Of a stretch of 64,000 nucleotides of DNA, positions 57,341-64,000 are shown one piece after another (position 1 is the stretch's first letter; each line of letters starts with the position of its first letter). Source of the DNA: Margaritispora aquatica (lineage: Eukaryota > Ascomycota > Leotiomycetes > Helotiales > Discinellaceae). Location: NCBI GenBank assembly GCA_007644065.1, contig VJWN01000011.1, forward strand, positions 682,001 to 746,000, given 5' to 3'. The notes beneath the pieces are model-generated. The model did no database searches, was not told the origin of the DNA, and saw only the letters and a list, made by a program, of their open reading frames with translations. Made by a program: the position numbers and the translations under genes.

Positions 57341-58515
57341 AATTTTAGAGGATATATGAGGACTAATATTTTTGGGACTTTTTAAGACTTTGGCCGATTC
57401 ACTGAATAAGGCTGATAACTTATATAACAGTGTGGGAAAATAACCATATCTTTATGCCCGATGATTATTCAGCGTTGTTTGTGACGACCAGTTTGCCAAG
57501 GGATCACAAGCTGGCATCAGTTCAAGTGCACCAGTGAGAAACCTGTTCTCGAAAATCGAACATTATACGGCGGGGTACTACGTGATCGCCAGAGAATTAC
57601 ACTTCCGCGGAAGAAGTGAGTTCATCCGCATAGTTGGACAGCGTCATCTTCATCAGCGTTAGGTCTTACGAGCATATCCCACATTTTATCTTCTGATATG
57701 CTAGTACCAAAAACGATATCTGTGATAAATTTGTTTCTAGAAATGGTAGGAATTGTACAAGCAGAGTAAGATAAAGCAATTTCAAACTTAAGTGATATAG
57801 TAGATAATTCCTTCAGCCCATCAATACAATTGGATTGGTATATTGGCCCTTGCTTACGACAAGCATAAACAAAAACTAGTAGAAATGAAAACGAAACGCA
57901 TAGGGTCCAAACAAAGAGGAGTGGGTTAAATGCCGCTGAGATTCGTATCATATAAAATTGTCCTTATAGAATTAAGGAGACGCTGTAGAACGATAAAGCT
58001 GAGCTACCTATCACGTATGTGACTACTATAAGCAAACATCGATCCAAAATTATCTTAGTTCTGGACGAACATCGATCGTAAGGGAGCTAAAATAGGATTT
58101 TTGCTTAGAGACACGACAGGGAAAGTATAACCGGGCATCAAGGGAGCTGGAACGAGTTCCCTTTGGAAGCTAAAATGGCCTCTCAGTACATGGTCAGGCT
58201 GACTCTACTGTATGTAAGCTCCGGTTGCTCAGGCTGCGCTCAGGTTGTACTCAGGCATCCTTAGGATTGCTCACCCTCGGCTCAGTTAAAACGACAGCTG
58301 CTCACGTCTAAACACTAAAACGGAACTAGCGAAAAAAAAGTTGAGTCTGACTTATGTGGTGATCACATGCATTATGAAAGGCGCATGCTTGACACAAGTT
58401 CAGGGTAGATGATTCGAGATTGGATTTTCAATAACTGGATTTAAAGACAGGTCATCTACCTTAGACAGGAATCAAAACTAAGATTCATAGTACGAGGCAT
58501 AATCACAGTTAATTC
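57341..58515. other. Intergenic region, 1.2 kb
   Basis: A minus-strand ATG frame at 57622-57951 would encode 109 residues with one hydrophobic segment (FVWTLCVSFSFLLVFVYAC); no support beyond that. CTCAGG-containing degenerate repeats lie at 58224-58255. Confidence 0.4.
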
Positions 58516-59961
58516 ATGAACAATGTTCTCACTCACGCCATATTATTACTTCGCAAAATTCATGCCACCCACCTTCTTATATGTCTGCTTCTTTTCTGGT
58601 GGAACGACCAAGTTCTCTCTTCATGTAAAATCGCGATGTCATCCAACTACGAAGGACCCAATCGTCTTGCACTACTTGTGCTGATCAATCAATACAATCT
58701 CAATCAGATCCAGATCGCAAGCGATGTCCCTGGCGCTCAACCTAACCTCATTGAAGTGTGTTGCACACTTTCGCATAAACACAAAGGCATCGAATCTACA
58801 GGACAATTAGCAGAGAAATATAACAGAACACCAACACAGAAGCTTGCTCGTACTGGAACTTTGCAGCTTATCGATCTCTCCGCGTTGAAAAAAAATATCG
58901 ATCAAGCATACAAAGAAGGCATAAGCGCCGCAATTGAAAAGATTACAGAGGTCCTCGACCTTGCCATATGTGCTAATATACCCAAGACCATTGAACTTCC
59001 GACAAGCAACGATAAGTCACTGGAGGGGGAGAAGAGCTCGGCAGAAATATCGGTAGCTCTTCAAGTTCCTAACACCGATGCAGCAAACCAGCTATCTTGT
59101 CAAGATGCCAATGAGCACAAGACTATCAACCCCCTAAATATCGAGAACGAGCAACCGCGATCTTATGAAAACGGAAAATTTCCAACTAGAGAGAGTGTTG
59201 ATTCGTTCTTGAAGGAAGAAAGAGAACAGAATGAGCGGGTAGAAGAAGCAAGAAGGCAGCTTGAGTACTCCGCTTCTTTCAAAAAACTTAGGATCTCTCA
59301 AAAGCCATCTCTCAAAGACACTGCAGTAGTCGATACACAAGAAAATATTTTCGCTCCGCCTCACACGTGTTCGAGCACAACCTCTCAAACTCCTCAAATG
59401 AAAGCAAACAATTTCAAACTGAAGAAAAGAAAATCAAACCTCCAGAGCTTTGCTGGAAAAGTTCTCACAAGCAGCCGAATCCCAGGCCCCAGAACCAGAG
59501 TTTACGAAACGATCTCAAGTGTTCATCACCAGCGCAGCAGGAGTCCAGATACAGGCCGAACTACACGCCCAAGACACTTTCGTCGTTCTCGAATACCAGC
59601 ACCACCTCGGCTCGCTCCACCTCCATATATCTCCATAGAGCACACAAATCATGAAAAGGCCTTGGTGCATCACCATACTTCAAATGCAGCGAAACAATAT
59701 TACCGAGAGAGAGGCTCCGAGCCTACCAAGAAGGGGCTACGTGCTGGTACTTGGCCTATCGGCAAACTCCCAGTAATCATACGGCAACATTCAATAATCT
59801 ATCTCAAGCCCAGGGAGAAGATTCGTGACTCAATTTCATCAATCGTCAGCATGGTTGAATTTCTCAAATGGGATACACCAGAACATGGCGAAAGGGGCAA
59901 GAGACACGAGGAGCATTTGGCTCAAACACAGCAATTAGTCAATAGTAGTATTGAAAAGTAG
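58516..59961 (+). CDS. Unrecognised basic, serine/proline-rich protein
   Basis: Single exon, 481 residues from the ATG at 58516; a second ATG at 58636 (MSSNYEGPNRLAL) would remove a hydrophobic N-terminal stretch (HLLICLLLFWW) and is perhaps the better start. After about residue 40 there is a small folded-looking region (LALLVLINQYNLNQIQIASD, then a helix IDQAYKEGISAAIEKITEVLD), an acidic linker, a short charged coil (FLKEEREQNERVEEARRQLEY) and a long basic, arginine/serine-rich part with a likely nuclear signal (KLKKRKSNLQ) and RSRSPDTGRTTRPRHFRRSRIP. This composition suggests a nuclear protein. No family recognised. Confidence 0.6.
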   Translation: MNNVLTHAILLLRKIHATHLLICLLLFWWNDQVLSSCKIAMSSNYEGPNRLALLVLINQYNLNQIQIASDVPGAQPNLIEVCCTLSHKHKGIESTGQLAEKYNRTPTQKLARTGTLQLIDLSALKKNIDQAYKEGISAAIEKITEVLDLAICANIPKTIELPTSNDKSLEGEKSSAEISVALQVPNTDAANQLSCQDANEHKTINPLNIENEQPRSYENGKFPTRESVDSFLKEEREQNERVEEARRQLEYSASFKKLRISQKPSLKDTAVVDTQENIFAPPHTCSSTTSQTPQMKANNFKLKKRKSNLQSFAGKVLTSSRIPGPRTRVYETISSVHHQRSRSPDTGRTTRPRHFRRSRIPAPPRLAPPPYISIEHTNHEKALVHHHTSNAAKQYYRERGSEPTKKGLRAGTWPIGKLPVIIRQHSIIYLKPREKIRDSISSIVSMVEFLKWDTPEHGERGKRHEEHLAQTQQLVNSSIEK

Positions 59962-61070
59962 AAACATATAGGTGGTACAACGAGCGTGTAGAATTAACAG
60001 AGGCTTCCAACTCCAGAGACGGGGGAGCGGCGTGAGGCAATTAAGCGAGAAGTAGTCTTGGTGTGATCATCCAGCAGTTCTTATCACGTTGAGTTGCTAA
60101 GAACTGGCGCTCGGACCCAATGGGTGCTATTTACAAACTTATATGGTTAAATACAATTTAAAGGATATTCTTCTCTTACAATTTTAGTAATAGGATTTCG
60201 GGTCGGTATTTGGGATCGAATGCTTCGCGCCGTGATCTGAGTGGCTTATTCAAGCTCTATACTTCTTCAATTTCTTCGTAACAGTGTTGCCGAAAAGTCT
60301 TCGAATCTAGCAATCGATGCCAAGCCATAGTATGCAATTGGGCAGCACAGCTAGTACTCCTCCGCCAACTTGCGGGCTTCCCAATAAAGATTGGTATTTA
60401 ATCTGAGCAAAATGTGGAATTCACAAATGCCACACGGCAAGTTCCTGCAATTTCCTTTAATATTAATTTTGATGTGCGAGAATCCCCATAATCACTGAAT
60501 ATAGAGATCTGTGCAGTCAAATGTAGTCAAAATGACTTTTTGTGATGAGGAGTGGTTGTGAGGGCTTTGGACGTGCCACGCCATCATGAACGGCAGGAAA
60601 TGATATGATTATCTACCTAGGGATGAGTCATGTAGCGATTGCTAAGACTCAAATATCACCAATGCTACCCAACAACTTGGAATCTTCCAGCTCGTGCAGT
60701 GAGATTTTCTTTTGCAATTCCAACAGTACTATTGGACACCTGAGGAGGCCAACTATTAGCTGATCTGAATGAGCCGAAGGAATAGGTATAGACATTCAAT
60801 AGATTATGAGCTCTGCCCTTAAATACATTCGTATTACGCATTTGGGTCAAAATTCAGCATTTGTTCATGATTCGCGACACCCAGATGCTTGGTTAGTCAG
60901 TCAGTGTTTTGAGTTTGAAATGTGGTCAACAAGCAAGTGGTGCTCAATCGTTGATTCGACCAAATGCTACACGACATTCATACTTCAGTCCTTAACTGGG
61001 AATCTTGAATATATGACTTTATGTTCAAGATGGGTCGCTAATACATATCTTGATTCAAGTCAGTACGGTG
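59962..61070. other. Intergenic region, 1.1 kb
   Basis: AT-rich, no gene or repeat recognised. Frames at 60665-60850 and 60806-61099 are unsupported. Confidence 0.45.
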
Positions 61071-61913
61071 ATGCCTATAAATCTGGCTCCCGCAGGTAAA
61101 CAATGCATCAATCTACCGCCATCACTACTGCATGAAACCATGAACACAAAGACAGTAAAACTAGTTCAATCCATCAACCTTTCGAAGAACTTCGAAGAAG
61201 ATACAGAAGAAGCCAGAGAAAACGAAAAGACGTACCGGGAAGTAACCAAGCGCAACGAAATTCCATTCTTCCTTGGCCTTGATGGCTACGAACGGTATAC
61301 TACTCGCTGGCTGGAAGAGAGAGGCCATGTCCAACTAATACCTAAGACTCGGCTATGCGATTGCGACGCGACCTACTGCCGAGTATGTTGTCTGCTTCTT
61401 GGACTCAAGAAGCCAGTCTTGAGAGTGCCAGTGAAACGATATTTGGAGCATGGTGAGAAGGGATATCTTGCTTTCCAAGCCCTCCTTCGAATCATAGTGC
61501 ACAGCTTATTCAGCTCCCGGTTAATAGATCTATTGATTAAATACGATTTGACACTACACATTTCTTCACATGGTATGGTTCACTACAAAATCTTGGAGAT
61601 AGCGAGCACGATTTCCAAACTCAAGTCTGGTGGTGCTTGGACTATGGAGGGACCAAAGAAGTTGTCAAATGAAAGGCGGATTTTATACGAGCAAGTGGTG
61701 AATTATCTCGAGGAGTATGGATGGCGGGTGTCGACATGGGGAGTGGCAACTAACGAGTGGGTTCGTGCTTGGTGTGACAGGATACGACAAAGGGCAACAA
61801 AACGTGGGATTCTTTTTGAAAAGCCAATTGATTATGTTCGACGTCGGAGGCGCGAAAGACGCAGAGGGGATCTTGCTTATTGGAGTCGTTATGGTAGTGT
61901 TGCGGATGTGTGA
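61071..61913 (+). CDS. Unrecognised protein with C-x-C-x4-C-x2-CC motif
   Basis: Single exon; first ATG at 61071 gives 280 residues, while the ATG at 61140 (MNTKTVKLVQ) gives 257. An acidic/charged N-terminus (EEDTEEARENEKTYREV) is followed by PFFLGLDGYERYTTRWLEERG and then RLCDCDATYCRVCC, whose cysteine spacing suggests a small metal site or disulfide knot. A helical region follows (LAFQALLRIIVHSLFSSRLIDLLI) and a strongly basic C-terminus (DYVRRRRRERRRGDL). The LGL-(D/E)-G-x-E-x3-T-x2-W and C-x-C-x4-C elements recur in the gene at 62308, so the two are probably diverged paralogues. Function unknown. Confidence 0.6.
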   Translation: MPINLAPAGKQCINLPPSLLHETMNTKTVKLVQSINLSKNFEEDTEEARENEKTYREVTKRNEIPFFLGLDGYERYTTRWLEERGHVQLIPKTRLCDCDATYCRVCCLLLGLKKPVLRVPVKRYLEHGEKGYLAFQALLRIIVHSLFSSRLIDLLIKYDLTLHISSHGMVHYKILEIASTISKLKSGGAWTMEGPKKLSNERRILYEQVVNYLEEYGWRVSTWGVATNEWVRAWCDRIRQRATKRGILFEKPIDYVRRRRRERRRGDLAYWSRYGSVADV

Positions 61914-62307
61914 TTAAGTGTCAGAGCTCATCGACTGAGATTAGCCGAGGGGGTTTGTGGAGGTTCAAGGAGGCGTACCTCAAGAATATCATAGTCAGTT
62001 TCTGTTTACATAAAATAAAATGAAATACCTTAGTAACCACTGTCAGTGGATGCTCCGCTTTCGCTCCGCATTTAATTGTCCTTGTTGGCTTTCGAACTAG
62101 CCCTGATCGACCTCTTTTCTGTGACATTCAAATTGGTGTTTCAAACTACCACATCACTTCTCTAGCAGTTGCGACAACCTTCATCGTTTGCTCTCCTACA
62201 TTGATTAACCTCGTCACAAGTATTAATCGTACTTCCCTGAACCCGCCATCAAAATTGTTCTTCAGCATTGCCTAGGCTGCGCTGCTAGCTGTGCACTCGT
62301 CGAAAAC
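61914..62307. other. Promoter region of the right-edge gene
   Basis: 394 bases between two plus-strand genes. No named element recognised. Confidence 0.4.
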
Positions 62308-64000
62308 ATGGACCCCGAAGATCAACCAAAATTATCACCAACACTTATCCAGGAGGCATTAAATATGATTGACGAGCAGACAGATCTTCTCTTGAAGATC
62401 TCCCTGTTCGAGGATCTCGATTTCAGAATTAGCAAAGTCCGCCAGAAAGCTTTTAGTGTGATCAACCAGCAACTTCTCGAAGCAACGAAGAACCTTGAAC
62501 GATACCCAGAGTCTGGAGAAACATGTCCTTTTCTGGAACAGGCTTGTGCATTGCTTCTCAGGTTACAGAAATTTAAGCCACTCGACGAAGCAGATGCCAA
62601 CAATGTCTCTTTAACGCTCGATGCCCACGAATGTTCAATGATTCAAAAGCGCATCAGTCACCTTCTCTCAACCCCACAGTCACCTAAAAGTTTGGAAGAA
62701 GATTCGAGCATTCTGCAGAGGATTGAAAATCTCTACAACCTCTCATGTCGATTGCAAAACGAGCAGTTGCGGAGCGAGATCACCTCGGACATGAATATGA
62801 TGATAAGTTATCACGAGCAGGAAAGTCCGAGACTTGGATATGATGAGGAAGACGTAATGTGGGATCAGTGGAAGGCATTCTACTGTCTTGCCAAAAAAGC
62901 CAATTATGATGAAGGCACTTTCGGGTCTAACAGCAATCACAACAACAAAGTCGTGGGTTCCTCATCGGAGATGGAAGGTCTTATTGCAGGCGACCTTGAA
63001 GATGAAAACTTTCTTTTCAACGCGAAGTATCTCAAGGATATTAGGGATATAGATCCTCAGTGGCTTAGTCAAAATAATGACGACTATGAAGCTGAGTGGT
63101 CCGTCTCAAATTTGAGAATCCCCATAGTAGACTTTGGCGATGAGGACTTTCATTTCGACAAAACCTACCTTCATAATCCCGACGAATCGGCTCCACAATG
63201 GCTTGGTCTAGAGGGACACGAACACCAGACTTTACAATGGTTCGCTCGTATGGAAGGTACTCCGGATCGAGTTCAGAACATAACTCCTGCCAAATCAGAA
63301 GTCATTGAACTGACTGGAAAGAGCGAGTCTCTGAAAATATGTGACGTTGGTAGCCTACGCCTAGTTCAATGCTTTTGCAGCGATATATATTGCGTGGATG
63401 GCCCTGGCCCAAAGCGAGATAATGAGTAAGTACTGTCTTCTAGCGTTCATATGTGTGTGGGGTGGAGATGAGGCACTTAAAAATGTCCAGAAATTTATTT
63501 TGTCATTGTTTGAGTACTTTTTACTTCTTCATCTCACGGCTTTTCTCTTTCGAACGATGGCGCTGACTTACTCTAGTGATGAGGACCACCTCAGCCCCCA
63601 AGAATTGTATCGTTACGAAAAAGCCAGGAAAGAAGAAGCCGATGTCGAAATATTCATTGGAGACATTCTCCTGCACGCATCAGATTATCGCGCCCTTCTA
63701 CACGTGCAGGAATCGTTGGATATGGACGTCCTATTCTACTCAGTACAGATTGAAAAGCTCGCAAAAGGAAAGGCCACCGACTTTAAACCCCTCCGAGGCG
63801 ATCATCCGCTGAATCATGCACTCGTCACTCCTGCAGATTATCTACATAGAAGTCTTAAGTTCTACTACCTCCACTTATTTGAAAGGATACGTAATCTGAG
63901 GGATTATGATGTCAATTTAGCGGTGCTGGAAACTGTTCGGGGCCTAATTGCTTTGGAGCAACGCGATCGTATCAGTAGCGCAGCAGAGTCCGCTGATGAT
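62308..64000 (+). CDS. Unrecognised protein with internal W-rich repeat, cut by the window end
   Basis: Model join(62308..63425,63577..>64000); the 151-base intron (GTAAGT...CTCTAG) joins PGPKRDNE to DDEDHLSPQE and the frame is still open at 64000 (514 codons seen). N-terminal 150 residues are helical (LSPTLIQEALNMIDEQTDLLL). Two repeats of about 46-residue period follow, at about 229-266 and 275-311: EDENFLFNAKYL...PQWLSQNN and DEDFHFDKTYLHN...PQWLGLEG, each ending in a tryptophan. Next is VQCFCSDIYC (C-x-C-x4-C), matching the motif of the neighbour at 61071, and then helices (YRALLHVQESLDMDVLFY; SLKFYYLHLFERIRNL). No family recognised. Confidence 0.65.

Noticed and set aside
57622..57951. 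109-residue minus-strand frame with one hydrophobic segment
   Set aside because: Starts with ATG and could be a small membrane protein, but there is no second line of evidence.
1..64000. CRISPR arrays, bacterial operons, phage or insertion sequences
   Set aside because: Intron-containing genes and the gene set are fungal; no direct repeats with spacers, transposase or integrase frames were seen.
1..64000. tRNA or rRNA genes
   Set aside because: I looked for GGTTCGA-type B boxes with a matching acceptor stem and found none that I could fold by eye; a covariance-model scan would be decisive.

Overview
The window is nuclear DNA of a filamentous ascomycete. Most genes are split by short introns (about 41-150 nt) with GTAAGT-like donors and CTAAC-like branch points. 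The gene set is typical of Pezizomycotina, and a member of the Leotiomycetes/Helotiales is my best guess (inference, no search possible). Spacing is loose, with several gene-free stretches above 2 kb.

Left part (1-9.8 kb): the 3' end of a TPR protein that looks like Sec72. Next comes a compact set of an anion:cation-symporter MFS permease, a type-B carboxylesterase, a Zn2Cys6 regulator and a second MFS permease. The last two are divergent from one promoter. The layout suggests a small ester/organic-acid uptake and hydrolysis cluster with its own regulator.

Middle part (10.4-35.0 kb): the most unusual region. Eight loci encode coiled-coil proteins that share one C-terminal domain: a G-x2-(V/A)-R segment, then an (R/G)-x-(G)N-x-A-x-H...AD-x-AL segment, then F-x2-LY. 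Five look largely or fully intact (B, E, F, G, H); three (A, C, D) carry in-frame stops and/or frameshifts. Seven lie on the minus strand and H on the plus strand. Embedded among them are a transketolase-family enzyme and the divergent housekeeping pair HIS6/FAF1. A degenerate tandem array of about 65 bp x 5 lies between two of the decayed members. I do not recognise the family; the N-A-x-H patch faintly recalls HEPN/DUF4145-type domains (inference only).

Right part (35-58 kb): ordinary genes. They are a serine-rich coiled-coil protein, 5-aminolevulinate synthase with two heme regulatory motifs, a bZIP/DUF3425 factor without an evident zipper, a short-chain dehydrogenase, a WDR70-like WD40 protein, a NIPA-like (DUF803) transporter, and a zinc-independent MDR oxidoreductase whose gene model needs a GC-AG intron.

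Right edge (58.5-64 kb): three unrecognised genes. Two of them share a W-rich segment plus a C-x-C-x4-C motif, and the last one, which runs off the window, has an internal repeat of about 46 residues.
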